A stretch of DNA of 64,000 bases from JBBATK01 sp039810585 (GTDB taxonomy: Bacteria; Bacteroidota; Ignavibacteria; Kapaibacteriales; NICIL-2): assembly GCA_039810585.1 (NCBI GenBank), contig JBDHXF010000007.1, forward strand, positions 28,865 through 92,864, in the 5' to 3' direction. Below are positions 8,682 through 17,279 of the stretch, piece after piece. The notes under the pieces are model-generated. The model ran no database searches and had not been told where the DNA came from. It saw only the letters and a program-made list of their open reading frames with translations. Numbering within the stretch: the first letter of the stretch is position 1; each line of letters starts with the position of its first letter. Both the position numbers and the translations under genes were made by a program.

Positions 8682-9298
8682 ACTTTTCCTATACGTTTAA
8701 TTTTAAAAATCTGGACAATAACATAGACGATTGTCAACCACACACCGGCAATCATTGCATTGATGAGCAGTACCATAAGCCAGGGAGCATTGGCACGGGC
8801 GGCCCACAATGCGCGTTCGTTCATTTGCGAACTCAAGTGCGTGGGCGTTCCCCAATGCACCGACAGGCTGGCATCGCAATCTTCGAAGGCATCCGAATCT
8901 TCAATCGAAGCAATCACAACGCAGTTCCCTGCTGTGTCCGCCGGGATATCACTCGGAAAATCCACCACGGCTTGTCCGTGCTCATCGGTAGGATTGACAT
9001 CCGGTCCGAAGGGAAGCTTTCCGAAATGCCGCTTCAAATAAAATTTCAATTCTGCACCCACAGCCGGAGCACCCGATTCGTCAACAACAGTTGCCACAAT
9101 CTGCTTGGCTGAATCTTGTTCTCGCTGCTGCAGACTAATGGTGACGGTTTTTTGAGCAGGCGCTGCATCGGGCTCCGCTTGTACACCTGCTGTTCCGATC
9201 ATCACACAGAACAATAGACTCAGGAAGCTTCCTATAGGTTTATATGTCGAACAGCGGAAGCTGCTCACGGTACGTAGCAAAGGAATGGCGAGACTCAT
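8678..9298 (-). CDS. Membrane-anchored Ig-like/carboxypeptidase-regulatory-like protein
   Basis: 206 residues. An N-terminal hydrophobic segment (GSFLSLLFCVMIGTAGVQA) precedes an Ig-like domain (IVATVVDESGAPAVGAELKFYLKR, around residues 65-150, bacterial Ig/CarboxypepD-reg type). A C-terminal transmembrane helix (LMVLLINAMIAGVWLTIVYVIV) with a basic tail follows. The bulk should face the periplasm. It overlaps both neighbours by ATGA (NrfD upstream, cytochrome c downstream), which indicates tight co-translation in the respiratory operon. I know of no defined role; a structural or assembly subunit of the complex is a guess. Confidence 0.7.
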   Translation of the reverse strand: MSLAIPLLRTVSSFRCSTYKPIGSFLSLLFCVMIGTAGVQAEPDAAPAQKTVTISLQQREQDSAKQIVATVVDESGAPAVGAELKFYLKRHFGKLPFGPDVNPTDEHGQAVVDFPSDIPADTAGNCVVIASIEDSDAFEDCDASLSVHWGTPTHLSSQMNERALWAARANAPWLMVLLINAMIAGVWLTIVYVIVQIFKIKRIGKV

Positions 9299-10653
9299 AC
9301 AGCCTCCTCAGAAAGTGATGAGACCGGGGCTACGTGTTGCTCTTCAATCATTTCCCAAATCGGCAGAATTGGGAAATACCGAATTAAGAGAGTTATGACC
9401 ATCAGCGATCCGGCCAGGGAACCCGCTGTGATGGACCACTCCTGCCATGTTGGCGTGTAATGCATCCACTGCTCCGGAAGATTCTGCATCGGAATAAATG
9501 GATGAAGCAGTGTTGGAGTGACAATTAAATAGCGTTTAAACCAAGCGCCGACAATCACAAACATGGCCGTGACAAACAAGGGCAATGGCTTCCTTCCTTT
9601 GCGAAAGAGCAGGACACCGATCGGGAGAATCATTCCGAAGATCTGCACCAACCAAAACATGGGCGCGAAGCTTCCGGCAAAGAGCTCCATGAGGTGCTCG
9701 CCTTCCACGTTCTTCATTTTGTATCCGGTTACTAAGTACTCGTTCACATTGAAGTAGAGGTAAATGAGCGAGAGCAGCACGAGGAACTTCCCCATGTTGT
9801 CGAAATGCATGTCCTTAATATGCTCATGCAGATGATATCGTTCGCGAAGAACATACATAGCGGCAATCACACCAGCGCAGCCAACCATGAAGGCACCGGA
9901 GACGAAGTAGGGACCGAAGTTTGTACTGTCCCACCCCACTCTGAACGTCGTGGCAAATAACCAGGACGTGACCGTGTGAATCGACAAGGCCAAAGGAATA
10001 ATCAGCACTGCCAAAATCTTTGTTGATCGATTAAGAATGGCATACTGCTCTTTCGTGCCCTTCCAACCCATGGAGAGTAAACCGTAGATTTTTAATTGCA
10101 TCTTTGAGAAGCGTGCACTGCGCTTGCTCATGAGAGCCAAATCGGGAAGCAAGGGAAGAAACAGCAATAACACCGATATGGTGAGATAGGTCGTGATGAC
10201 GATGACGTCCCAAATAATGGGAGACTGTATGCGACCATACGCGAAGATGTGCCAGAAGCGATCGGGACGGCCCATGTCCACAATAATGATCAATCCTGCA
10301 AAGGCGATGGCGGAGACTGCTATCACCTCGGCGATGCGCGTAAGAGGGGTACGCCAGGGAACATCAACTAACTTTAAAATGGCGGCCACTAAGGAGCCCA
10401 CAAGACTGATCGCAACAAAGAATACAAAATTGGAAATGTAGATACCCCACGACGAGAAGTCACGCATATCAGTAACGATCAGTCCTCTGCTCATCTGCTG
10501 ATAGTACGCCACTAAACCCAGAGCGATAAAGACAAGAAGTATGCCTACCCACAGTTTGCCAACCATACCGAATTTCGTGGGCATGAGCTCCGAGGCCAAA
10601 CGTTCTTGCTTATCGTCCAATTGATCAAGATTGAGAAATTCCTTCTTATTCAT
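9295..10653 (-). CDS. NrfD/PsrC-family quinol-interacting membrane subunit
   Basis: About 452 residues with nine or ten transmembrane segments. Typical NrfD features include IIIVDMGRPDRFWHI after the third or fourth helix and conserved WDVIVITTYL and HTVTSWLFATT segments. The family exchanges electrons between quinones and a partner Fe-S protein (CISM complexes, alternative complex III ActC/ActF, Cbc complexes). The ATG at 10653 follows a GGAG and overlaps the stop of the Fe-S gene by 8 nt; upstream ATGs would fall inside that gene. No molybdopterin catalytic subunit is encoded nearby. Confidence 0.88.
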   Translation of the reverse strand: MNKKEFLNLDQLDDKQERLASELMPTKFGMVGKLWVGILLVFIALGLVAYYQQMSRGLIVTDMRDFSSWGIYISNFVFFVAISLVGSLVAAILKLVDVPWRTPLTRIAEVIAVSAIAFAGLIIIVDMGRPDRFWHIFAYGRIQSPIIWDVIVITTYLTISVLLLFLPLLPDLALMSKRSARFSKMQLKIYGLLSMGWKGTKEQYAILNRSTKILAVLIIPLALSIHTVTSWLFATTFRVGWDSTNFGPYFVSGAFMVGCAGVIAAMYVLRERYHLHEHIKDMHFDNMGKFLVLLSLIYLYFNVNEYLVTGYKMKNVEGEHLMELFAGSFAPMFWLVQIFGMILPIGVLLFRKGRKPLPLFVTAMFVIVGAWFKRYLIVTPTLLHPFIPMQNLPEQWMHYTPTWQEWSITAGSLAGSLMVITLLIRYFPILPIWEMIEEQHVAPVSSLSEEAV

Positions 10654-11614
10654 GGTGCTCCTTTTCAGGATGTTCATTCGGATCGACAAAGGGGAACAAG
10701 CGATTGACCGGAGGCAGATAATAGACCCGAGGTTTGGTTCCAAGATCCTCTAAGTAGCGATACGCCGACTTGTCCTTGAGGAGTTTGCTTAATCTCAGCG
10801 TTTCATCACCATTCGATACGGTGTCGTCCAACTCATCGCCAAAGTAGAATACGCCATTGGGACATGCCTTCACGCAATCCGGCAGTTTGTCGTGACGAGT
10901 ATGATTGGGGCAGAAGTCGCACTTCTCCACTGTTCCGCGCAAGTGCGGGCTGCAGCTCTCGTGCGGTTTAATGGCTTCTTTCTGTTCATCGTTTAATGCA
11001 TAGAGCTCTGTGCCCCAGTTGAAGATACGTGCTGAGTAGGGGCAAGCCACCATACAGAAGCGACATCCGATACATCTAGTATTGTCGATGGAAACAATTC
11101 CGTCGGACGTTTTAAAGGTGGCGTCGACGGGACATACCTTAACGCAGGGCGGGTTGTCGCAATGAAAACATGGAGTCGGCATCCAATATGGTGCGGTCTT
11201 TTCCGCGTCCTGCATTTTTTCGACTTTAATGTAGCTGCGCTCGGGTGGAAGGTAGTGCATTTTCGAACACGCGTTCTTGCACTTGCGAGCGTTTTTGCAG
11301 CGAGACAGGTCAATCACCATCACAAATTTTCGGTTGGGAACGCCTTCGCGAACCACCAGTTCTACTGAGCGCGGAATGTCGACAATTTGGTCGCTGTCTA
11401 CTTCCACGATTTTACCGTCGGGCGACATCAGCTTTACCTTTGATCCCGCTGAGCCCTTTGAATCGCCCTCTGCCATCAAACCCATGGTAGCCGCAGCACC
11501 CAAGCCAATTCCTAAACCGGAGCTTAATCCAAGGCGCAGAAAATTTCGTCGGTTCGATGCTTCGTGTGTGTCCTGCGATTCGTGCGCTTCGTGTCCGTTG
11601 AGTTCATTATCCAT
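10646..11614 (-). CDS. Tat-exported four-cluster ferredoxin-like (DmsB/HmeA-type) protein
   Basis: 322 residues. A Tat signal (NRRNFLRLGLSS, then a hydrophobic stretch) sits at residues 20-50. The ferredoxin domain carries four cysteine groups: CKNARKCKNACSKMH, CFHCDNPPCVKVCP, CIGCRFCMVACP, and CDFCP with a distant DCVKACP. That is the layout of DmsB/NrfC/ActB-type subunits with four cubane clusters. It should sit on the periplasmic side and pass electrons between NrfD and cytochromes. The start at 11614 has a strong GGAGGTGACC site and overlaps the upstream stop by 8 nt. The segment KLMSPDGKIVEVDSDQIVD is shared with the small upstream protein. Confidence 0.9.
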   Translation of the reverse strand: MDNELNGHEAHESQDTHEASNRRNFLRLGLSSGLGIGLGAAATMGLMAEGDSKGSAGSKVKLMSPDGKIVEVDSDQIVDIPRSVELVVREGVPNRKFVMVIDLSRCKNARKCKNACSKMHYLPPERSYIKVEKMQDAEKTAPYWMPTPCFHCDNPPCVKVCPVDATFKTSDGIVSIDNTRCIGCRFCMVACPYSARIFNWGTELYALNDEQKEAIKPHESCSPHLRGTVEKCDFCPNHTRHDKLPDCVKACPNGVFYFGDELDDTVSNGDETLRLSKLLKDKSAYRYLEDLGTKPRVYYLPPVNRLFPFVDPNEHPEKEHHE

Positions 11615-11858
11615 GGTCACCTCCGGAACGCATCCATTCTTGCACCTGCTCATTGGTAGCTCTGAGCTGTTGTTCAAGTTGTCCGGCCACAACCTGCCGA
11701 TCAACCTCGACCAAGGTACCGTCGGGGCGCAATAAGCGAATGGTATCGCGTTCTTTTGAATCCGGCGTGTGATGCACCGCTGCGCTAATTCCTGCAGCCA
11801 GAGCCATGCTCACACCTCCGACGAGAAAATCTCGCCTGTTTGAGTTCTGCGTATCCAT
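11607..11858 (-). CDS. Small Tat-targeted protein paralogous to the Fe-S subunit N terminus
   Basis: 83 residues: Tat motif NRRDFLVGGVSMAL near residue 7, then RLLRPDGTLVEVDRQVVAG, which parallels KLMSPDGKIVEVDSDQIVD of the adjacent Fe-S protein. It lacks all cluster cysteines, so it is a Tat leader plus this short conserved segment. A partial duplication of the Fe-S gene is the simplest origin. Kept in a strictly overlapping operon, it may be a maturation or assembly partner; that is inference. Confidence 0.65.
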   Translation of the reverse strand: MDTQNSNRRDFLVGGVSMALAAGISAAVHHTPDSKERDTIRLLRPDGTLVEVDRQVVAGQLEQQLRATNEQVQEWMRSGGDHG

Positions 11859-11901
11859 AGAAGTATGCCGAAGGTGAGTAAAAACGGAAGAGAAGTTCTA
11901 A

Positions 11902-11943
11902 CTCTGCCTACGTGCCGCGCAGGGCGCGGACACGTAGGGAGAG
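11902..11943. repeat. Extragenic hairpin inside the respiratory cluster
   Basis: Arms of about 19 nt with small bulges (CCTACGTG mirrored, inner CGCGC) and a 3-nt loop AGG. It lies between the barrel gene stop (11981) and the start of the small Tat gene (11858). It may partially separate expression of the outer-membrane and inner-membrane halves of the cluster. Confidence 0.6.
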
Positions 11944-11980
11944 TGATCGTTGAATGTCGATGGGCAGACAGTCAGGAACT

Positions 11981-14518
11981 TTACAACCGAGCAAGCACAC
12001 TGAACTTGATCATCGAGGCGGTAAAGCTTGTCAGACCTACGTAGGAATCCACAACGTCTTCGTTGAACTTGACATATTGATAGTCTAGGCCAACACCAAA
12101 GTTGTGAGTAATCATATATTGAAGCATTGCGCCTAGTTGCAACGAGCTGTACGGTCCGCCAACCCAAGGCATATCTAAACGTGGGTTGGTGACACCAAAT
12201 CCTGTGATGGGTGCATTTGGATCTTTGTATCCGGAGGGATAGGTGTTGGATTTAGATAATGAAACGGTGTTGGGATCAATTATTCCGCCGCCAGTACAGC
12301 TAATACTTATGGCACTGAGTGTCAAATTCAGATTGGTCACCAGTTCCGTCGTGAAGTTGACATCAAATTCCGTTGTCTTGATATCCTGATCCACCAAACC
12401 GGTGCGCAGATCGCCGAACGGTGCCGTCTTGCCACCGCTCGTGTCGATGTTCGACGACAAACCGGAGAAGGGCAACGACCAATGATTTTCTGCAAGCTGG
12501 AATCCGAGACGCAGGTTCGTTGTTTCCGTAAACGCGTAACGAATAGCGCCGGTAATGGACGAGATATTAGACTTAAAGGTTAAGTCGCCTGTAGCCGGTA
12601 ATGACAAGGTAAGTTTCGTTTTCGTCGTGTCGGTATACACGTCGTTATAGAACGAATAGTATGTGTACCACGGGGTCAGATCTCCCTTGCTGTTCTCCAG
12701 ACGATAGCCAAGAGAAACGGTCAAATCCTTATTCCAGGTGTAATCGATGTCTGCATTCAACGTCGACTTCGAATCCGGTGTGATCATGTCGAACTGTGGA
12801 GCTGCTCCTGAGTACACTTGCTTGTAGTTTGGACTCAAAGCTTTGCTGGCTGCATACAAGGTACTCGGATCGAAACTACTGGAGTTATCCGTCATCTCAT
12901 AGCGCACACGCAGAGCAAGATCATTCACCGGCTTGTAGAATACACTGAACACCGGTGTTGTGCTTGTGGTTTTCTTCGACATGTTGACGTTGTACAATTC
13001 CTTCGGAACGATAGCGTTCATGATCGTATCAATGTTGTACTTAGGTGTGCGAGTGGAAATAGTGAGCCCGACCCGGATGCCCAATCCCGGCATAGGAGCG
13101 TAGTTGATTTGCGGACTGATCGTCATCACCGAGTTCGTGTAACTGATGGTGCTCTTCGTAGTATCGAAATGGAAATTGGTGAAGTTGTACAGATTGGTGG
13201 AGTCCAACGACGACGAGAGCATTGTAGATGTTGATGCGGTTTCCTTGTCGTCATAGTACTTCATTCGAGCTGTAAACTCAAGTTGATTGGTGATCTTACA
13301 ACTCAACAATGCGGAAGCGATCATACGTTTAAAGGTCATATCAGCGCTACCCACCGTTGTACCTTGATAGGTTTGAAGTTTGGCGCTATCCTGAACCAAC
13401 ACTCCATACAGGGTCTTCTTTGCAACTGAATCGTACCACGTCGTGATCTTTCTCATCAAGCCTTGTTCCAAGCCGGCATTGGCCGAAGAACCGGTTGTGG
13501 ACTCGTAGCGAACATCGGCGCTGAGTGTACACCACGGCATGAGTTTGCTCACCAACGAACCAAAGAAGTATGGTGTCTTGCTTGTTCTCTTGTCCTCCCA
13601 ATTGAAGGTCTTCAGTGCTTCGTTACGAATATTATAGCCTACAAATCCATTGGCATTGGGTGCATAGGATGCACTCGCCGTTCCGATGCCACTCGCTTCG
13701 TTGAGGAAGGTAAGCGACTGAGTGCTGTATGGTGTGTAAGTGACATCTTGATCAAAACTGCGCTGACCTCCGCCGAGCACTAGATTCGTCTTGATCGATG
13801 GCAGGTCTATGTGCAGCTTGGCGGTAACATCATTCGTCTTATCATTTCGCGGGGTATTCATCCAATAGTAATTGTTGGTACCCAAACTTCCATAGTTGGA
13901 GGTTCCGGCCGATGTACCGTTTTTCTCATTGAAGTCTGCCGTGAGCACGCCATAGTAGTACGTGCTCGTCGTAATCACTTCGTTGCCGTCGCGGCCTGTG
14001 GAATTGTAATCCAATTCGATTCCGATGTTCTTGACTAGAGTAATCAAGAGCGAGGAGTTGAAGGTTTGACGCGTATAGTCGAACGAGTGCAAGTCGGACC
14101 AGAGTGAGTCCGGTCGATGGAAGAACTCTTTGGAGCGATGTAGGCTGACGTTGAAGTCGTAGTTCTCAAACGAACGGACCCGAAGCCCGACATTCGTGTA
14201 GGGATCATTAATACCGCTTCCGTTGAGATAGAGCTCATTGAAAAATCCACTTTCCTTGGTTTTACTTTGTCCGAACAAACTGAAGTCGGACAGGCAAACT
14301 CCGGTGCGGTAGTTGAACTGTTCGTAGTAGCGGTCGGATGCGTAATCGGCAACACCTCCACTGAGGGCACTGGCTGTTGCGCTACGATATCCAAGAGAAA
14401 GTCCGCCGTTAAAGAGGTAAGAACCGCTGTCGTACCATTGTGCAGGCTCTTGAGCGCGAAGGGTCAGCGTCAGAGCAAGGGTACAAATCAAAACGAGGCT
14501 ATGGTGTAGTGTTTTCAT
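11981..14518 (-). CDS. MtrB/PioB-like outer-membrane beta-barrel
   Basis: 845 residues with a signal peptide (MKTLHHSLVLICTLALTLTL). The rest is long alternating beta strands rich in Tyr, Ser, Thr and Asn, typical of a barrel of more than 20 strands. It is directly downstream (14 nt, AAGGAGT ribosome site) of a decaheme cytochrome. That gene order and size match MtrA-MtrB, PioA-PioB and DmsE-DmsF pairs, in which the barrel sheathes the cytochrome through the outer membrane. The N-terminal CxxC of Shewanella MtrB is not visible. The family call rests on size, topology and context. The ATG at 14518 is chosen over 14593, which lies inside the upstream gene. Confidence 0.75.
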   Translation of the reverse strand: MKTLHHSLVLICTLALTLTLRAQEPAQWYDSGSYLFNGGLSLGYRSATASALSGGVADYASDRYYEQFNYRTGVCLSDFSLFGQSKTKESGFFNELYLNGSGINDPYTNVGLRVRSFENYDFNVSLHRSKEFFHRPDSLWSDLHSFDYTRQTFNSSLLITLVKNIGIELDYNSTGRDGNEVITTSTYYYGVLTADFNEKNGTSAGTSNYGSLGTNNYYWMNTPRNDKTNDVTAKLHIDLPSIKTNLVLGGGQRSFDQDVTYTPYSTQSLTFLNEASGIGTASASYAPNANGFVGYNIRNEALKTFNWEDKRTSKTPYFFGSLVSKLMPWCTLSADVRYESTTGSSANAGLEQGLMRKITTWYDSVAKKTLYGVLVQDSAKLQTYQGTTVGSADMTFKRMIASALLSCKITNQLEFTARMKYYDDKETASTSTMLSSSLDSTNLYNFTNFHFDTTKSTISYTNSVMTISPQINYAPMPGLGIRVGLTISTRTPKYNIDTIMNAIVPKELYNVNMSKKTTSTTPVFSVFYKPVNDLALRVRYEMTDNSSSFDPSTLYAASKALSPNYKQVYSGAAPQFDMITPDSKSTLNADIDYTWNKDLTVSLGYRLENSKGDLTPWYTYYSFYNDVYTDTTKTKLTLSLPATGDLTFKSNISSITGAIRYAFTETTNLRLGFQLAENHWSLPFSGLSSNIDTSGGKTAPFGDLRTGLVDQDIKTTEFDVNFTTELVTNLNLTLSAISISCTGGGIIDPNTVSLSKSNTYPSGYKDPNAPITGFGVTNPRLDMPWVGGPYSSLQLGAMLQYMITHNFGVGLDYQYVKFNEDVVDSYVGLTSFTASMIKFSVLARL

Positions 14519-14532
14519 GGTTGTACTCCTTG

Positions 14533-15570
14533 TTATCGATGCAGAAATGGTGTGGAATTCGAACCGTGGATCTCGGCGTGACAACGAGTGCAATCGCCGG
14601 CTGAGGTTAACCCGGATACCGGCACACTTCCGTTGTACTGCATTCCACTCACTCCGTGCATACCAATAGCTTCTTTAGCATGACAGCTCATACAAAGTGT
14701 CTTCGGATCGCGCGCCTTCAACATGTGAATCGCTCCTCCACCGTGTGGTTCGTGACAAGTCACACATCCCTTTTCATTCAATACGCCGCCGTGTTCGAAG
14801 GCAAATGGTCCGCGCTTGTCCTGGTGACACTGCACACACACTTCTTTGCGATCTGCACGGAGTAACTTGCCTTCATCCGAACCATGAGGATTGTGACAGG
14901 TCGTGCACTCCATAATGCCTTCTTTCAAACGGTGGTGCGTAGTCTGTGAAAACTCCACCGCTTTGCTCTGGTGACATCCGATACACAAATCCGTTGACTT
15001 GCCACGAATGCTGGCTGCGATTCCACGTGCTGCCATCTTCACCTGGTCGTCTTCCGCAGGGTGCATGTTGTGACAACTAATGCAACTCACTCCCGCAATG
15101 GTATGCTCACTCAAACTGGTGTGCGCGCGATCATCAGCCTTGCTGTGGCACGAGAGACACTTAGCGTTAATCTCTATTGGCGCAGACTTCTTGATTTTGG
15201 CTATGACCAATGTCGATGTGTCGTTCGAGTGTTCTGCTAAGTTGCCTTCGTGGCACGATCCACAAACCAGAGCATCATCCTTGCCGCCCAATACATGCCC
15301 GTGTGCTGTGCGCTGAAATGCTTGCACTGCTTTTTCATGACAGTCGGTGCATGGTTGTCGGCCGTCTTCAGACACATGCGTCTGTAGTACGACTCCCGAT
15401 TGCGTGAGCCCGGCTATGGATGCTCCGGACGATAATTCCTTGCCCCCAGCGTTCTGCTGTTGTGTGCTCCCTGTTATACTTCCGGAAGCCCAAACAAACA
15501 TCACGCAGATGTAGGCCAGCGCTGCTACGGCTATTCCCCTGAGCAGCCACTTTTGCGGTTGTGCGCGCAT
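14533..15570 (-). CDS. Decaheme c-type cytochrome, MtrA/DmsE-like
   Basis: 345 residues. N-terminal signal/anchor (GIAVAALAYICVMFVWASG), then ten CxxCH heme sites: CTDCH, CGSCH, CLSCH, CISCH, CIGCH, CTTCH, CVQCH, CVTCH, CMSCH, CTRCH. Ten hemes in about 340 residues is the size and spacing of DmsE/MtrA decahemes, which carry electrons through an outer-membrane barrel. It is the first gene of the cluster, and the barrel follows it. The start at 15570 has GGAG six bases upstream. No MtrC-like surface lipoprotein cytochrome is encoded beside it. Confidence 0.92.
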   Translation of the reverse strand: MRAQPQKWLLRGIAVAALAYICVMFVWASGSITGSTQQQNAGGKELSSGASIAGLTQSGVVLQTHVSEDGRQPCTDCHEKAVQAFQRTAHGHVLGGKDDALVCGSCHEGNLAEHSNDTSTLVIAKIKKSAPIEINAKCLSCHSKADDRAHTSLSEHTIAGVSCISCHNMHPAEDDQVKMAARGIAASIRGKSTDLCIGCHQSKAVEFSQTTHHRLKEGIMECTTCHNPHGSDEGKLLRADRKEVCVQCHQDKRGPFAFEHGGVLNEKGCVTCHEPHGGGAIHMLKARDPKTLCMSCHAKEAIGMHGVSGMQYNGSVPVSGLTSAGDCTRCHAEIHGSNSTPFLHR

Positions 15571-15673
15571 ACCTTTCTCCCTAAACGTGAACATTTCCCT
15601 TGCGGGATTAATTTGGTGTCAACTCTTTAAAACCGCCCAATTCTTCGTTGCGACAGCAACTTTAATTCTGCCC

Positions 15674-15695
15674 TTAGAGATATTATTATCTCTAA
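15674..15695. promoter_or_regulatory. Palindrome upstream of the respiratory cluster
   Basis: Perfect 9-nt arms (TTAGAGATA mirrored) with a 4-nt spacer, about 105 nt before the decaheme start. It resembles the TAAGATA-N4-TATCTTA palindromes at 7693 and 38080. Candidate operator. Confidence 0.4.
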
Positions 15696-15845
15696 AGTTC
15701 CGCGATGTCTAAGAACATCCGTACACCCGGAAAGTGCGCTATTACTGCAGAGAATTACTGTCGAATGCTATCCTGAATTCAGATTAGGGAGTTTAAGTGC
15801 TGAATATCCAATATTATTTCTTTAATGAACATCTTGTAATATTTA

Positions 15846-15889
15846 TGCAACCTGTTTGTATGATTGCTGTTTATACAATCATTGTTGCA
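15846..15889. repeat. Nested inverted repeats after the DUF58 gene
   Basis: TGCAAC/GTTGCA encloses ATGATTG/CAATCAT. It lies 14 nt beyond the DUF58 stop on the minus strand. No T-run follows, so it may be a weak terminator or a protein-binding site. Confidence 0.35.
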
Positions 15890-15902
15890 ACAAATACTCA
15901 GC

Positions 15903-17261
15903 TTAGAGCACGCCCCGTGCTTTCAAATCGAGGTAGGTATTTATAGTATTGACACTTAGGTCCTTTGGAGCTGTATAAAAGGCGTAGATACCCTGCCGTT
16001 GCAGCTCGGCGACGATGAGTTTCTTCTCGTAGGCAAATTTCTCGGCTATTGTGTGGACATAAATGTCTTCCAGACTGGACGCCGAGGAGCTCAAAACGGA
16101 GTTCAATTCAGTGTTTTGGAAGAGAACGACGCACACAACGTGCGACTTCGCCATCATGGTCAAATAGGGTAATTGGCGCTTCAATGAGCTAAGCGTTTCA
16201 AAGTTCGTGTACACAAACAGGAGTGATCGCTGATGAACAGAACGTCTAACGGTTGCTGCCAGCATTTCGAAGTTCGCCTCCAAAAAGGTGGTCTTCTGAT
16301 TGTACAGCATTTCCATAATGGTTTGAAGTTGCATCCGCCCTTTTTCCGCTTTCAGCATGGAGGCAATCTGTTCACGAAAGGTTATCAAGCCAGCCTTGTC
16401 GTCTTTCAGCATGGCAATGTTGGACAGCACCAACGAGGTGTTAATGGCATAATCCAACAAACTCATTTGTTCAAACGGCATGAACATGGTACGCCCCATG
16501 TCGATGATCGAATACACCGGTTGCGACTTTTCGTCTTGGTACTGGTTCACCATTAAGTCGCTACGCCGTGCCGTTGCCTTCCAGTTTATCGATCGATACT
16601 CATCTCCGGCCACGTATTCTCGAATCTGCTCGAACTCTCTGGCTGCACCACGCCGACGAATCTTTTTGATCCCTACTTCTGATAGTCGATTCGTTGCTGC
16701 CAACAATTCGTAGCGTCTCATTTGCAAAAACGATGGATACACAGGAACCGTGAGAGCCTCGCCGCAGCGGTCAATACGCTCTACCAAACCCAGCGTTGTT
16801 CGGCTTAACACATTGATGATTCCAAAATGATACTCCCCGCGCTCGGTTGGGCGAAGTTTGCTACGGAGACGCTTCCGCGACTTTGCATGAATACGCACCA
16901 AGGTCCCTTCCCCACGCTGCTGGAATTGCTCCGGCAGCTCGTCGATCACTTGGCAGTGCACAGTGAAGGGATAGTGATTAACGAGAACTATATCGATGAT
17001 GTTGTCGTCGCCATTCGACAGGCGCTCCGCAACTTTTCGTTCGGCAAAAATTCCCCGACGAAGGAACAACCGAAGCCCATCGAGGAGTGCTAGCGCTACC
17101 AACACGACCAGCGTCACAATCGCAATAACCTGTATCCAAAGGAAGAAGAACGCTATGATGTAGAGCGACGCAATGCAGCCTGCCGCTACATAGAAACGCG
17201 GTCGAAATCGCAGGCCGGCAAAGAACGTCCTCACCTTCGTATAAACGGAAACGATGCTCAT
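15903..17261 (-). CDS. DUF58 protein with N-terminal membrane anchor
   Basis: 452 residues. Two hydrophobic segments in residues 20-65 anchor the protein. The DUF58 signature AREFEQIREYVAGDEYRSI with NWKATARRSDLMV lies near residues 208-240, followed by a vWA-like part (VYSIIDMGRTMFM). DUF58 proteins act with MoxR ATPases in a chaperone-like or envelope-stress role that is not firmly defined. The MoxR gene is 18 nt upstream in the same direction. It is the last gene of the block. Confidence 0.87.
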   Translation of the reverse strand: MSIVSVYTKVRTFFAGLRFRPRFYVAAGCIASLYIIAFFFLWIQVIAIVTLVVLVALALLDGLRLFLRRGIFAERKVAERLSNGDDNIIDIVLVNHYPFTVHCQVIDELPEQFQQRGEGTLVRIHAKSRKRLRSKLRPTERGEYHFGIINVLSRTTLGLVERIDRCGEALTVPVYPSFLQMRRYELLAATNRLSEVGIKKIRRRGAAREFEQIREYVAGDEYRSINWKATARRSDLMVNQYQDEKSQPVYSIIDMGRTMFMPFEQMSLLDYAINTSLVLSNIAMLKDDKAGLITFREQIASMLKAEKGRMQLQTIMEMLYNQKTTFLEANFEMLAATVRRSVHQRSLLFVYTNFETLSSLKRQLPYLTMMAKSHVVCVVLFQNTELNSVLSSSASSLEDIYVHTIAEKFAYEKKLIVAELQRQGIYAFYTAPKDLSVNTINTYLDLKARGVL

Positions 17262-17279
17262 GATTGAATATATTCCGGT

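Noticed and set aside
9295..15570. Calling the cluster alternative complex III (ActA-F)
   Set aside because: The pentaheme ActA, the fused molybdopterin/Fe-S ActB and a second NrfD subunit are not present; only NrfD, Fe-S and cytochrome parts match.
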